Shown in pieces: positions 8,152-17,001 of a stretch of 64,000 bases of DNA (positions within the stretch are counted from its first letter, which is position 1; every line of letters starts with the position of its first letter). The notes beneath the pieces were generated by a model, which was given only the letters and a program-made list of their open reading frames with translations, was not told the DNA's origin and did not search any database. This DNA is from an uncultured Spirochaetales bacterium (GTDB lineage Bacteria > Spirochaetota > Spirochaetia > JAFGXN01), in assembly GCA_949289575.1 (NCBI GenBank), contig CASEOG010000006.1, positions 26,863 to 90,862 on the forward strand, read 5' to 3'. Made by a program: the position numbers and the translations under genes.

Positions 8152-9171
8152 TTAAAAATCTTCGACATCCTTGACGGAAGAAAGATAATCGGTATGTTGC
8201 CAGACCCGAACCGAGTCGATGTAAAAGACAGGATCGCTGTCGTCATCAAATTTCCCGATAATTTCTCCGTGAGGTCCGTACTGATCCCCCGCGTCAATTT
8301 CGCAAGTCAGCCGCAAATATTCCCTGACCTTCGACACTCCGCCCCCTTTTGTCATCCAGGTCGGTTGTCCGTCGATATAAAAAATATATTCGTCCGGTGT
8401 CCACTTCAATCCGAAAGTATGATATCCTTTGTAAAGATCGCCTCTGACACAGGTCAGAAAATCTTCCACCTGCCCCTCCTTCCCGTATCCGTCCCAAAGA
8501 AGCGCATGGCCCATCACGCTGAAATCTTCTTTTTTGTTATAGCGATGCAAAAAGGCCGATTCGTACACATCGATTTCCGTACCGTCCTCTCCGTCATCAC
8601 CGATACGATTCTGAGATGCAACCTGAAGCCAGAACGCAGACCACATACCGGGAGCGTTCGGAAATTGAACCGTTGCTTCAAAGTAGCCGAAAGCCTGCGA
8701 AAAAAGCATTTCGTCTCCGGATCCGTCGGCCTTGATACGTCGTGTTTCGATACCCGACGTAAACCGGCCTTCCCGTCCGCAAATCCCGGCAGAGCAGGCG
8801 TGATCCGTTTTCTGAAGCACCCTGATTTCGACTTTTCCGTTTCTGACTCTCATCATATCCGGACACCAGTAATTGGTCCATTCGGGATGCGAGGCCGACT
8901 GACTCTCCCAGCGGACACCGTGAGGGGACGGAACCCACTCTTCGGGAAGGAAATTCCCGTCGAAATTTTCATCCATTGTCACATACCAGCCGCCGCCGGC
9001 CGCAACGGCTTCTGCCTGCGAAGAATAGACCCGAATTCCATCCATTCCGGGACGGGAAACCTTGTTCCAGTCGATGTTGCTCTCTTCTCCGCGAAAAACA
9101 ACGCATGAAAGACACAATAAAACAGAAAACATAATAATAACAAATGAACCGATAATTCCGTACTTTTTCAT
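8152..9171 (-). CDS. Glycoside hydrolase family 16 lipoprotein (beta-glucanase type)
   Basis: 339 residues. The signal peptide ends in the lipobox LCLSC (Cys about 23), so this is an envelope lipoprotein. The GH16 jelly-roll shows FGYFEATVQFP, the catalytic EIDVYES (ExDxxE pattern, nucleophile and acid/base) and FGLKWTPDEYIFYIDG. It probably cleaves beta-1,3/1,4 glucans or related galactans; the substrate cannot be told. No Shine-Dalgarno is present; a promoter sits exactly for a leaderless transcript. Confidence 0.88.
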   Translation of the reverse strand: MKKYGIIGSFVIIMFSVLLCLSCVVFRGEESNIDWNKVSRPGMDGIRVYSSQAEAVAAGGGWYVTMDENFDGNFLPEEWVPSPHGVRWESQSASHPEWTNYWCPDMMRVRNGKVEIRVLQKTDHACSAGICGREGRFTSGIETRRIKADGSGDEMLFSQAFGYFEATVQFPNAPGMWSAFWLQVASQNRIGDDGEDGTEIDVYESAFLHRYNKKEDFSVMGHALLWDGYGKEGQVEDFLTCVRGDLYKGYHTFGLKWTPDEYIFYIDGQPTWMTKGGGVSKVREYLRLTCEIDAGDQYGPHGEIIGKFDDDSDPVFYIDSVRVWQHTDYLSSVKDVEDF

Positions 9172-9178
9172 GTTCTCA

Positions 9179-9206
9179 AGTTTAGCACATTCGTATGAAA
9201 ACGCAA
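9179..9206 (-). promoter_or_regulatory. Leaderless promoter of the GH16 gene
   Basis: Minus strand TTGCGT (9201-9206), 16-base spacer, TAAACT (9179-9184), then seven bases to ATG 9171. Confidence 0.6.
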
Positions 9207-9237
9207 GTTTTTTATCGATTTTTTTTTCGAATTCTGA

Positions 9238-9243
9238 TATTGT
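9238..9243 (+). promoter_or_regulatory. Putative -10 (leaderless) for the SGNH hydrolase gene
   Basis: TATTGT ends six bases before ATG 9250 and no Shine-Dalgarno exists. The -35 is poor (T-rich region 9211-9230). TAAAAT at 9243-9248 is a competing but badly placed hexamer. Confidence 0.4.
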
Positions 9244-9249
9244 AAAATC

Positions 9250-9954
9250 ATGGACAAAGTCGTTTTTATAGGAGACAGCTGGGGCCGTTACCTCGGCGAA
9301 GCGGCCGAAAAATACGGAATCGTCGAAAAAATAAATGCCGAAGCGGAATACAGGTCAACGACAATTATCGGATCGACAGCGTCGAAGTTTGTCAGAAATT
9401 ACGATTCGTATATGGACCGGACAGTCGAAACATTGAAGAGCAATCCGCACCGTCTCATCATCTTCAGTCTGGGCGGGAATGATTTTTACAACCTGGGCCA
9501 TTTCAACAATCTGACGGAAGTCCCGGAAACTTTTATAGAAGAGAGCTTCTCGAAAATCAGAAATAATCTGATTTCCGTATTGAAAGAAATCAGGACAATT
9601 TCGACAGCGCCGATTCTGATTTCCGGATATGATTATTTTAACATCACTCTGCTGACCGATCTTTTTACACCGGAAAGTTGCCTGCGAAAACTTTCCACTC
9701 CCTTATTTAACCGTCTGATGACAAAATTGGGCCGTTATTTTGCCGAGGCGGCGGCGGTCATCCCCGATGCACGATACACCGTCAACTGGGGACTTCTTCA
9801 AAATCATGCCGATCCGCAGCGCTACCCTCTGCGCGGCGGAAATCCGAACGAACCGACACCCCGGGAATGGATACCCGACGGTATGCATCCGACGCCGGAG
9901 GGATACAGACTTCTGCTGGAATCGACTCTCAAACAGGGCGGATATTTAAAATAA
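9250..9954 (+). CDS. SGNH/GDSL-family hydrolase
   Basis: 234 residues without a signal peptide. Block I is VVFIGDSWGRYL (nucleophile Ser about 10), block III SLGGNDFY, and block V DGMHPTPEGY supplying Asp and His. It is an esterase or lipase-like hydrolase, perhaps acting on acyl or acetyl esters. It lies divergent to the GH16 glycosidase, which hints at shared polysaccharide work. Confidence 0.82.
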   Translation: MDKVVFIGDSWGRYLGEAAEKYGIVEKINAEAEYRSTTIIGSTASKFVRNYDSYMDRTVETLKSNPHRLIIFSLGGNDFYNLGHFNNLTEVPETFIEESFSKIRNNLISVLKEIRTISTAPILISGYDYFNITLLTDLFTPESCLRKLSTPLFNRLMTKLGRYFAEAAAVIPDARYTVNWGLLQNHADPQRYPLRGGNPNEPTPREWIPDGMHPTPEGYRLLLESTLKQGGYLK

Positions 9955-9960
9955 AAAGAA

Positions 9961-9988
9961 TTGCAATTCCTTGAGTTTATGCTAAAAT
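9961..9988 (+). promoter_or_regulatory. Promoter of the DMT-like transporter gene
   Basis: TTGCAA (9961-9966), 16-base spacer, TAAAAT (9983-9988), followed by a leader carrying AGGAG. Confidence 0.55.
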
Positions 9989-10011
9989 AAACTTTCAGGA
10001 GTTTTATAATT

Positions 10012-10881
10012 ATGGATTTACAAACGCTCATCGGAATTTTCGCTGCGCTTGCGGCAGCTTTTTTTGCCCAATTCGGTCTCGTCATTCAGAAAAAACGGGT
10101 CAACACGTTGGAAAAGCGGTTTGCGGAAACAGGCATCAAAAAAGCCTATGCCGCCGACCCTGTCTGGCTGCTGGCCATCTTCATGAATGTTGTTCTGGCA
10201 GTCATCTGCAATTCCGTAGCGAATGCCAAAATCGGAATTGCTCTCTCGGTGCCGATTTTCAACGGCGGTATTGTGTTTCTGGTCATCGGACTTGTTCTGA
10301 TCTGTAAAGAAAAACTGACAAAATTAAATTATTTCGCGGTTTTTCTGCTGGTTGCCGGTCTGATACTGGCCGGATGCGGAGACGTCACCGGAACTCCGAC
10401 CGTTTCCGTTTTTAAAGAAAACCTGATTCCGTTTGCCCTTTTCATGGGTGCGCTTTTTGTTCTGGCACTGGCGGCCTTTCTGATTCAGAAGAAATTCTCC
10501 AAACCGATGATGATTGCACTGGGAGTTCTGGCCGGGTGCTTTATGACTCTCAATCTGCTGATGGGACAAATCATTCCGCTGGCAGTCGAAGCGGCAGCCG
10601 CCAAAGAGTGGCTCTGGGCCGCTGTTTTTGTCGCTCTGATTGTTTTTTTCGGAGGTGCCGGAACACTCGGCAATATTTTCTGCAACCAGAAAGCTTTTAA
10701 GAACGGGAATGCCATCAACTATCTGCCGATCGTCATAGCAATTCAGAACATTCTCCCCGTTATTGTCGGCGTTTTTGTTCTCAGACAGGAGATCGGTCGG
10801 GTATTTTGCTTTTACCCCGGACTTCTGCTGATTATCGCAGGCGCCGTTCTTCTTTCGGATATGCAGGCGGATGCGGCCTGA
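10012..10881 (+). CDS. DMT-superfamily (EamA/NIPA-like) integral membrane protein
   Basis: 289 residues, almost entirely hydrophobic, with about nine or ten predicted transmembrane helices. A basic loop (QKKRVNTLEKRF) follows helix 1. The overall pattern fits drug/metabolite or NIPA-like magnesium transporters; the substrate is unknown. AGGAG lies ten bases before the ATG, and a strong bidirectional terminator follows. Confidence 0.6.
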   Translation: MDLQTLIGIFAALAAAFFAQFGLVIQKKRVNTLEKRFAETGIKKAYAADPVWLLAIFMNVVLAVICNSVANAKIGIALSVPIFNGGIVFLVIGLVLICKEKLTKLNYFAVFLLVAGLILAGCGDVTGTPTVSVFKENLIPFALFMGALFVLALAAFLIQKKFSKPMMIALGVLAGCFMTLNLLMGQIIPLAVEAAAAKEWLWAAVFVALIVFFGGAGTLGNIFCNQKAFKNGNAINYLPIVIAIQNILPVIVGVFVLRQEIGRVFCFYPGLLLIIAGAVLLSDMQADAA

Positions 10882-10916
10882 TCCGTTTCGGACAGTCTCC
10901 CGTTACCCCGGACGAT

Positions 10917-10945
10917 AAAAGAGCCCCTCATACGAGGGGCTCTTT
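10917..10945. terminator. Bidirectional Rho-independent terminator
   Basis: AAAAGAGCCCCTC, loop ATAC, GAGGGGCTCTTT. It lies between the convergent transporter and DJ-1 genes and serves both strands. Confidence 0.85.
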
Positions 10946-10959
10946 CATATCCGGCTTCT

Positions 10960-11526
10960 TTAACGGTAAACAACCTGCTCTTTCAGACGGGCCGCCGTTT
11001 CTTCGTCCTTCAGCGCGGCTACCAATGCCAGACCGAAATCAAACGCCGCACCGGCGCCTCTTCCCGTCAGAAAATTTCCGTCGGCAATACAGGGGCCGTT
11101 TTCCCACGGCTGGGCTCCGCCTTCCCTCAGTTTCGGCTCGAAACCGGGATAGCAGCAGGCAATTTTTCCCCGCAGCAGCCCCCACTCGGCCAAAACAACC
11201 GCCGGCGAAGCGCAAATCGCCGCAACCGTTTTTCCCGAAGAGACCATTGCCTCGGTAAACTGCTTCAGTTCCGCCGATTCGGAGAGATGAATGGCCGCCG
11301 GCATACCGCCCGGCAAAAAAAGGGCCTGAAAGTCATCCGGATTCGGCTTCGCCTCTTCCCATCGACCGCCGTTACAGACAACGGCAATCCCGTGAGAACC
11401 GGTAACGGTTTTTTCTTTCAGCCCGGTAAAAACCGCTTCGATACCGCTGCGAATCAGCAAATCGGCGGGGACAATTGCCTCGCTCTCTTCAAATCCTTCC
11501 GTCAGGGGAATCAGAACGCGAATCAT
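10960..11526 (-). CDS. DJ-1/PfpI family protein
   Basis: 188 residues with the DJ-1 glutamine amidotransferase-like fold. The glutamate is in EGFEESEAI near residue 12 and the reactive cysteine in VAAICASPAVVLA near 105. The C-terminal GRGAGAAFDFGLALV is typical of DJ-1/YajL. Probable roles are protein or metabolite repair (deglycase/chaperone debate). AAGGAGG precedes the ATG, which overlaps the acyl-CoA synthetase stop by four bases. Confidence 0.88.
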   Translation of the reverse strand: MIRVLIPLTEGFEESEAIVPADLLIRSGIEAVFTGLKEKTVTGSHGIAVVCNGGRWEEAKPNPDDFQALFLPGGMPAAIHLSESAELKQFTEAMVSSGKTVAAICASPAVVLAEWGLLRGKIACCYPGFEPKLREGGAQPWENGPCIADGNFLTGRGAGAAFDFGLALVAALKDEETAARLKEQVVYR

Positions 11527-13226
11527 TTTTTCCCTCCTTTTCCGTCCCGGCGATAGAGAAACCGCTTGATTTTGTGAGTCGCCGTTTTTTCGAACGGCTC
11601 CTGCTGATGCTCCGATTTGGTGATTTTCGAAAAATTACTGAGCCGTTTATTGACATCATTGATAATCGTTTTGATATAATCGCCGGCCGCCTGTGCCGAA
11701 TCGCCGAATTTCTTCTTTACTTCGTCCATATTTAAATGAACAAGCGCTGTCAGGCTTTTTTTCTCATCCTCGACAATCAGAGAATCTTCCACGAACTCAA
11801 ACTCATTAATCATCGCCTCGATCGACTCGGGGTAAATATTTTCTCCGGACGGTCCCAAAATCATATTTTTCAGACGGCCGCAAATATAGAGGTGGTTCTT
11901 TTTGAAAACGCCCAAATCACCGGTTCTGAACCAACCGTCTTCCGTAAAGGCTTCGGCGGTTCTTTCGGGATCTTTGAAATAGCCTTTCATCACATTCGGT
12001 CCTTTTACCTGAATTTCCCCTTCCCCGGTTTTCGGATCGGCATCGGCTATGCGCACTTCGACTTCGTCGATGTAATGACCGGTTGCCCGAAAGCGCTGTT
12101 CTGCCGCATTGGCGCCGACGACAAGAGGCGATGTTTCCGTCAGACCGTAACCGAGACAGTACGGAAATTTTCCTTCCCGCAGGAAAACTTCGACATCGGG
12201 AGCCAGCGGGGCCCCGCCGATTCCGAAGAAGACCAGATTCCCTCCGAACAGTTTATACATTTTCTTTCCGGCAACCCGGTTCAACAGTTTTCGTGTCGGC
12301 GGAAAACGGTAAAGCGTCCGGGTCAACGCTTTTTTATTGATTGTTGTCAGAATCGATTTTCGGTAAATCTTCTCGACCAGCAGCGGAACCGAAAGCATAA
12401 TCCCGGGACGCACCCGCTGCATGACCGGAATCAGAGTTGCCGGCGACAACGGTTTCGACAGATAATGAATATGACAGCCGCGGTTTAATGTCGTCAGCAT
12501 ACCGATTGTACACTCGTAGGTATGGGAAAGCGGCAGAATCGAAAGGGTCGCATTTTGCGAAACATCAATATTTTCCGGTTGAGGCGGAATGACACGCGCC
12601 GATATGACATTGGACACCAGATTGCCGTGAGACAGCATAACACCTTTCGACGATCCCGTTGTTCCGGATGTATAGATAATGGCCGCCAAGTCATCGGAGT
12701 CAATCGGCTGATTTTTAACGCCGGTCACCGCCTCATCAAACGAAACGGCATCCGTCCGTGTGTTAAACTCATCGAAAGAAAGCGTCGCCCACTGTCCGTC
12801 CGGACTTAACGGCCGGGCGCCGTCAATACAAAAATATTTCAGACCGGGAAGCGACTCGATCACACTCTTGTTTTTATGATACATGGCGGAAGAAACAAAA
12901 AGAGCTTTTGACTCGGAATGTTTTAAGATATTCTCCACATCGGCCGGCATAAAATCGGGCAGAATCGGAACCACAATCCGCCCGAATGCCGTTACCGAAA
13001 AATAAGCGACAGACCACCACGGCGAATTGACGGCCAAAAGAGCGACTTTATCGCCTCTCCCGATTCCGGCTTCGGTCAGTATCTTATCAAATTCGATAAT
13101 TCCTTTTAAAAGCTGTTCGTAGGTAAATCCCTCCCCCTGTTCGAAAGTGACAGCCTTGTTTGATCTGTAAGCATCGCATATTTGCGCGATAAAACAGTTT
13201 AATGTTCTTTTTTCGTAATCAATCAT
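11523..13226 (-). CDS. AMP-forming long-chain acyl-CoA synthetase family
   Basis: 567 residues. The adenylation motifs are IIYTSGTTGSSKGVMLSH (P-loop, about 185), LGYGLTETSP, and DGWFRTGDLG with a later GRLKNMI. It activates fatty or aryl acids to acyl-AMP and then to CoA or ACP thioesters. AAAGGAG lies nine bases upstream of the start. It overlaps the MBL hydrolase gene by eight bases, forming MBL-synthetase-DJ-1. Confidence 0.88.
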   Translation of the reverse strand: MIDYEKRTLNCFIAQICDAYRSNKAVTFEQGEGFTYEQLLKGIIEFDKILTEAGIGRGDKVALLAVNSPWWSVAYFSVTAFGRIVVPILPDFMPADVENILKHSESKALFVSSAMYHKNKSVIESLPGLKYFCIDGARPLSPDGQWATLSFDEFNTRTDAVSFDEAVTGVKNQPIDSDDLAAIIYTSGTTGSSKGVMLSHGNLVSNVISARVIPPQPENIDVSQNATLSILPLSHTYECTIGMLTTLNRGCHIHYLSKPLSPATLIPVMQRVRPGIMLSVPLLVEKIYRKSILTTINKKALTRTLYRFPPTRKLLNRVAGKKMYKLFGGNLVFFGIGGAPLAPDVEVFLREGKFPYCLGYGLTETSPLVVGANAAEQRFRATGHYIDEVEVRIADADPKTGEGEIQVKGPNVMKGYFKDPERTAEAFTEDGWFRTGDLGVFKKNHLYICGRLKNMILGPSGENIYPESIEAMINEFEFVEDSLIVEDEKKSLTALVHLNMDEVKKKFGDSAQAAGDYIKTIINDVNKRLSNFSKITKSEHQQEPFEKTATHKIKRFLYRRDGKGGKK

Positions 13227-13977
13227 AACAGGAAACTCCTTTTATCAGTTTATTTTTAGGACAAACCGTGATTTTTAATTTTTCATCTGCCAGTGAAGCA
13301 AAGCAGTCTGTGACCGTCTCTTCACTGTTGCTCTCATCGGATAAATGACACAAATAAACCTGCGACAGACGGCAATCGGGATGCTTTTTTAAATCCCGCA
13401 AGAAGCGGAAAGATGTCTGATTGGAAAGATGACCGTACGTTCCGCCGATACGCTGTTTGAGAAACTCGGGATAGCGGCATACGGGCAGTTTTTCTTCGCA
13501 GTAATTGGTCTCCAACAGCAAGATATCGGACTTTAACGCCGCACGAAACATGGTCTCGTTCAGGATGCCGGTATCGGTGATGATCGTAAACCGGACTCCG
13601 TCCAAATCAAAATGAAAGCCGGCCGAATTCACGGCATCGTGATAAGTCGGAAACGGATAAAAGCGCACACCGTTAACGACGAAATCTTTCTTTAAACGAA
13701 ATTCGCGCCGCTCATACAAGGATAAGCCGGGAACTCCCGCCTCGACATAAACAGGAAGTTCATATTTACAGCTGACTTTTGTCAGACCTTTTGTGTGATC
13801 GGAATGAACATGAGTCAGTAAGATATATTGTACGGAATCGGGTGATTCGTCGATTTCACTCATCCGCGTTTCCCACTGGGATAAAGAAAATCCGCAGTCG
13901 ATCAAAAACGAACCGTGAACTCCTTTAAAAAAGTAGGAGTTGGCCGACGATCCGCTCCCCAGTATTGCAAATTTCAT
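13219..13977 (-). CDS. MBL-fold metallohydrolase (YycJ/WalJ-like)
   Basis: 252 residues from ATG 13977, giving MKFAILGSGSSANSYFF, the usual start of YycJ-type hydrolases. The metal motif is LTHVHSDHTKGL; further ligands lie in ITDTG and in the region of YLCHLSDES. Probably a nuclease-type phosphodiesterase. An upstream in-frame ATG at 13989 falls inside the predicted -10 hexamer, so 13977 is preferred, giving a leaderless mRNA. Confidence 0.85.
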   Translation of the reverse strand: MKFAILGSGSSANSYFFKGVHGSFLIDCGFSLSQWETRMSEIDESPDSVQYILLTHVHSDHTKGLTKVSCKYELPVYVEAGVPGLSLYERREFRLKKDFVVNGVRFYPFPTYHDAVNSAGFHFDLDGVRFTIITDTGILNETMFRAALKSDILLLETNYCEEKLPVCRYPEFLKQRIGGTYGHLSNQTSFRFLRDLKKHPDCRLSQVYLCHLSDESNSEETVTDCFASLADEKLKITVCPKNKLIKGVSCYD

Positions 13978-13984
13978 CGATAAT

Positions 13985-14013
13985 ATCATAACATATCGAC
14001 GCTAAAAGGGCAA
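13985..14013 (-). promoter_or_regulatory. Leaderless promoter of the MBL-synthetase-DJ-1 operon
   Basis: Minus strand TTGCCC (14008-14013), 17-base spacer, TATGAT (13985-13990), seven bases to ATG 13977; no Shine-Dalgarno. Confidence 0.65.
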
Positions 14014-14070
14014 GATGTTTCTTTTGCCGCCGCTCTTCCGTTCGTATCGGACAAAAACAGGTGCCGATGA

Positions 14071-14099
14071 TTGTCAAAAGTCAAAAAAAATGATATTTT
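14071..14099 (+). promoter_or_regulatory. asnS promoter
   Basis: TTGTCA (14071-14076), 17-base spacer, TATTTT (14094-14099), then a short leader with CGGAGGA. Confidence 0.65.
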
Positions 14100-14120
14100 G
14101 AAACCGAAACGGAGGATTTT

Positions 14121-15509
14121 ATGGATTCTTTGAAAGCCATTTTAAGTCAGTCACCGGAAGGTCAGACCGTCACCGCCTGCGGCTGGGTACGCACCAAACG
14201 GGACGGAAAGAATATCAGTTTTATCGCTTTAAACGACGGTTCCTGCCTGTCCAATCTTCAGGTCGTTGTCGACAAAGAAAACGACTCCGTTTCGAACGAA
14301 ACGCTGGCCCGTTGCGGCACGGGCGCCTCTCTGCAAGTCACCGGAAAACTGGTCGCTTCCGAAGGCGGCGGTCAGAATGCGGAAATTCATGCCGATACGA
14401 TTACGGTTCTGGGCGACACTTCGGAAACGTTCCCTCTTCAGAAGAAACACCATTCCGTCGAATTTCTGCGCGAGATTGCCCATTTGAGAGCACGCACCAA
14501 CACCTTTGCCGCGGTGGCCCGCATCCGCAGCGCCATGAGCTATGCCGTGCACACCTTCTTTCAGCAAAACGGCTTCTTTTACGTGCATACACCGATTATC
14601 ACCGCCAATGACTGCGAAGGCGCCGGACAGATGTTCCAGGTCACTACACTCGACCTCGATACGATTGCCCGAAAAGAACTGAAAGACGGCATCGACTACA
14701 CGCAGGACTTCTTCGGAAAAAAAGCCAGCCTGACGGTCAGCGGACAGCTGTCGGCCGAAACCTACGCCTGTGCCTTGAGCCGCGTTTACACATTCGGACC
14801 GACTTTCCGCGCCGAAAATTCCAATACGACACGCCATCTGGCCGAATTCTGGATGATCGAACCGGAAATTGCCTTCTGTACGCTCGAAGGCAACATGGAA
14901 ATCGCCGAGGCTTTCATCAAATTTATCCTGAAGTATGTTCTCGAAAACTGCAAAGAGGATATGGAATTTTTCGATACCCGCATTCAAAAAGGGGTCATCG
15001 AAACCCTGCGCCAGGTGGTCGAAAAACCGTTTGTACGTATCACTTATACCGAAGCCATCGAACACCTTGCCAAAGCGGCCGACAGTTTCGAATTCAAGCC
15101 GGTTTGGGGATGCGACCTGCAAACCGAACACGAAAAATATCTGACGGAAACGGTATTCAACGGACCGGTGATTGTAACCGACTACCCGAAAGAGATCAAA
15201 GCGTTCTATATGAAGCAGAACGACGACGGAAAAACCGTCCGTGCCATGGATATTCTCGTTCCGCGCCTGGGCGAAATCATCGGCGGTTCGGAAAGAGAGG
15301 CCGACTACGGTAAACTGGTTGCCCGCATGAAGGAATTGGGATTAAAAGAAGAAGATTACAGCTGGTATCTCGATCTGCGCCGTTTCGGAACGGTGCCCCA
15401 CTCCGGATTCGGACTCGGGTTTGAACGGTTGATCCTCTACATTACCGGCATGGCCAACATCCGCGATGTAATTCCCTATCCGCGCACCGTTAAAAATGCC
15501 GAGTTCTGA
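14121..15509 (+). CDS. asnS: Asparaginyl-tRNA synthetase
   Basis: 462 residues. An N-terminal OB anticodon-binding domain ([18 protein letters not shown]) precedes the class II catalytic core: motif 2 [20 protein letters not shown] and motif 3 [15 protein letters not shown]. The FRAENS/TRHL form is that of AsnRS rather than AspRS. CGGAGGA precedes the ATG. It overlaps the following methyltransferase gene by 14 bases. Confidence 0.95.
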   Translation: MDSLKAILSQSPEGQTVTACGWVRTKRDGKNISFIALNDGSCLSNLQVVVDKENDSVSNETLARCGTGASLQVTGKLVASEGGGQNAEIHADTITVLGDTSETFPLQKKHHSVEFLREIAHLRARTNTFAAVARIRSAMSYAVHTFFQQNGFFYVHTPIITANDCEGAGQMFQVTTLDLDTIARKELKDGIDYTQDFFGKKASLTVSGQLSAETYACALSRVYTFGPTFRAENSNTTRHLAEFWMIEPEIAFCTLEGNMEIAEAFIKFILKYVLENCKEDMEFFDTRIQKGVIETLRQVVEKPFVRITYTEAIEHLAKAADSFEFKPVWGCDLQTEHEKYLTETVFNGPVIVTDYPKEIKAFYMKQNDDGKTVRAMDILVPRLGEIIGGSEREADYGKLVARMKELGLKEEDYSWYLDLRRFGTVPHSGFGLGFERLILYITGMANIRDVIPYPRTVKNAEF

Positions 15510-16269
15510 TCCAGCCGGTTCGGCCCCCGAATGGTTCGAATCGGACAATTTTTGGCTCGATTACGCACCGGTTCTTTTCGACGAGAACCGCTGGTCGGAA
15601 GCGGTCGATGTCGCCGAAAGCGTCATCCGCATGGCGGATCTGAAACCGGGAAACGCGGTTCTGGATGCCGGCTGCGGTCCCGGCCGGATTGCCGTCGAAC
15701 TGGCCGCACTGGGCATGAAAGTCACCGGTGTCGATATGATTACGGCGTATCTGGAAGCGGCACGCGAAAGCGCGCAGGCGGAAGGCGTTTTCTTCGAACC
15801 GGTAAAAGCCGATTTACGCCGATTTCGGCGGCCGAACGCGTTTGAGGCGGCCGTCAGTCTCTACACCTCTTTCGGCTACTGCCAAACCGAAGAAGAAGAT
15901 CTTCTGATTCTCAAAAACATCGCCGCTTCTCTCAAACACGGCGGCCGCTTCATTCTCGAATGCGTCAGCCGCGAAACGGCACTGCTGCACTTTACGCCCG
16001 GAGAAACCTTCGAACGGGGCGGTTTCCGCGTTACCACCCGCTTCGACCTGATTAACGGCAACCGGGGTCTTCTCTCCCGCTGGGATATCGACAACGGCAC
16101 GGTCAACCGCACCCACTCTTTCGTGCAGCGGCTCTATGCCGCCGAAGAGCTTTGTACGATTCTCAAGTCAATCGGCTTCTCGCAAACCGCTCTCTACGGC
16201 ACATGGAACGGCGCTCCCTACGACAGCAATGCCGATACGATGATTCTTCTCGCCCGAAAATCAGTCTGA
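15496..16269 (+). CDS. Class I SAM-dependent methyltransferase
   Basis: 257 residues. The SAM-binding motif I is [16 protein letters not shown] (about 55-70), followed by the acidic [12 protein letters not shown] and the [16 protein letters not shown] region. It resembles small-molecule methyltransferases (Methyltransf_11/25 type). Substrate unknown. It begins within the asnS 3' end without a clear Shine-Dalgarno, so it is coupled to asnS. Confidence 0.85.
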   Translation: MPSSDPAGSAPEWFESDNFWLDYAPVLFDENRWSEAVDVAESVIRMADLKPGNAVLDAGCGPGRIAVELAALGMKVTGVDMITAYLEAARESAQAEGVFFEPVKADLRRFRRPNAFEAAVSLYTSFGYCQTEEEDLLILKNIAASLKHGGRFILECVSRETALLHFTPGETFERGGFRVTTRFDLINGNRGLLSRWDIDNGTVNRTHSFVQRLYAAEELCTILKSIGFSQTALYGTWNGAPYDSNADTMILLARKSV

Positions 16270-16280
16270 TTTCCCGAAAA

Positions 16281-16889
16281 TCAATTGTGCTGTAAAGAAA
16301 AATCTTTCAATTCCGGATAACGCTCGCGGTATTCTCTGCGAAACTCTTCTTCCGTCAGACCGACCAGCTCATGACTCAGATAATGAATCCAAATCTCCTC
16401 TTCGGGCCGGCTGATTTCAAAGCGTCGTGCATAAAAATCGGGTTGAATCGGAAGCCGTATCTGCTCCGGGTCGTAATGTTTGATTTTGTAATCGTGAACG
16501 GCGATTTTCAGATTTTCGCGCCGGATACCGCCCCCCAGAAGTTCCCGGGCAATCCGGTTGAGAGTTCTCCCCGAATCAAAAATGTCATCCGTCAGCAGAA
16601 TTTGGGAATCCGGAGACAGCTGCCGGGGATCCAATGTCCAGCCTTCGATCTTTACCGCGGTTTCCCGCTGCGCCACGCCGGTGTAACTCTTTGCCGCGAC
16701 GGCCGCCACAAAAACAGGCTTATCGGGGTTCCCCGCCACCCGAAAATATTCGCTGATCACATTCCCCAAAACACTTCCGCCCCGCAGCAGCATATAGAGC
16801 ACATCGGGATAAAACCCCTCTTTTAAAATCCGATTGGCCATCAGGAGCGCATTGTTTCTGACCGTATAAAAATCAAGAAATTCCTTCAT
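16281..16889 (-). CDS. Phosphoribosyltransferase-fold protein
   Basis: 202 residues from ATG 16889. The PRPP-binding loop is ILLTDDIFDSGRTLNRIA (about 110-127); the fold start is YMLLRGGSVLGNVISEYF. Overall it is most like hypoxanthine/xanthine-type phosphoribosyltransferases, so purine salvage is plausible, but the substrate is not certain. In-frame residues upstream (from 16934) have no translation signals, whereas a promoter is placed for a leaderless start at 16889. Confidence 0.78.
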   Translation of the reverse strand: MKEFLDFYTVRNNALLMANRILKEGFYPDVLYMLLRGGSVLGNVISEYFRVAGNPDKPVFVAAVAAKSYTGVAQRETAVKIEGWTLDPRQLSPDSQILLTDDIFDSGRTLNRIARELLGGGIRRENLKIAVHDYKIKHYDPEQIRLPIQPDFYARRFEISRPEEEIWIHYLSHELVGLTEEEFRREYRERYPELKDFSLQHN

Positions 16890-16895
16890 TGGAAA

Positions 16896-16924
16896 ATAAT
16901 AACCGAAAAAGAAACTGTTGTAAA
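16896..16924 (-). promoter_or_regulatory. Leaderless promoter of the phosphoribosyltransferase gene
   Basis: Minus strand TTTACA (16919-16924), 17-base spacer, TATTAT (16896-16901), then TTTCCA and ATG 16889. Confidence 0.65.
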
Positions 16925-16946
16925 GAAGGGGCATTTACTCAAATTC

Positions 16947-16975
16947 TTGCAAAACAATTGATAGAAGTATATAAT
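16947..16975 (+). promoter_or_regulatory. Promoter of the mosaic lipoprotein gene
   Basis: TTGCAA (16947-16952), 17-base spacer, perfect TATAAT (16970-16975); leader carries CAGGAGG. Confidence 0.75.
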
Positions 16976-17001
16976 GATTAAAACAAACAGGAGGCTTTCC
17001 C

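Noticed and set aside
14229..15131. 300-codon minus-strand frame
   Set aside because: Antisense shadow of asnS, whose motifs are unambiguous.
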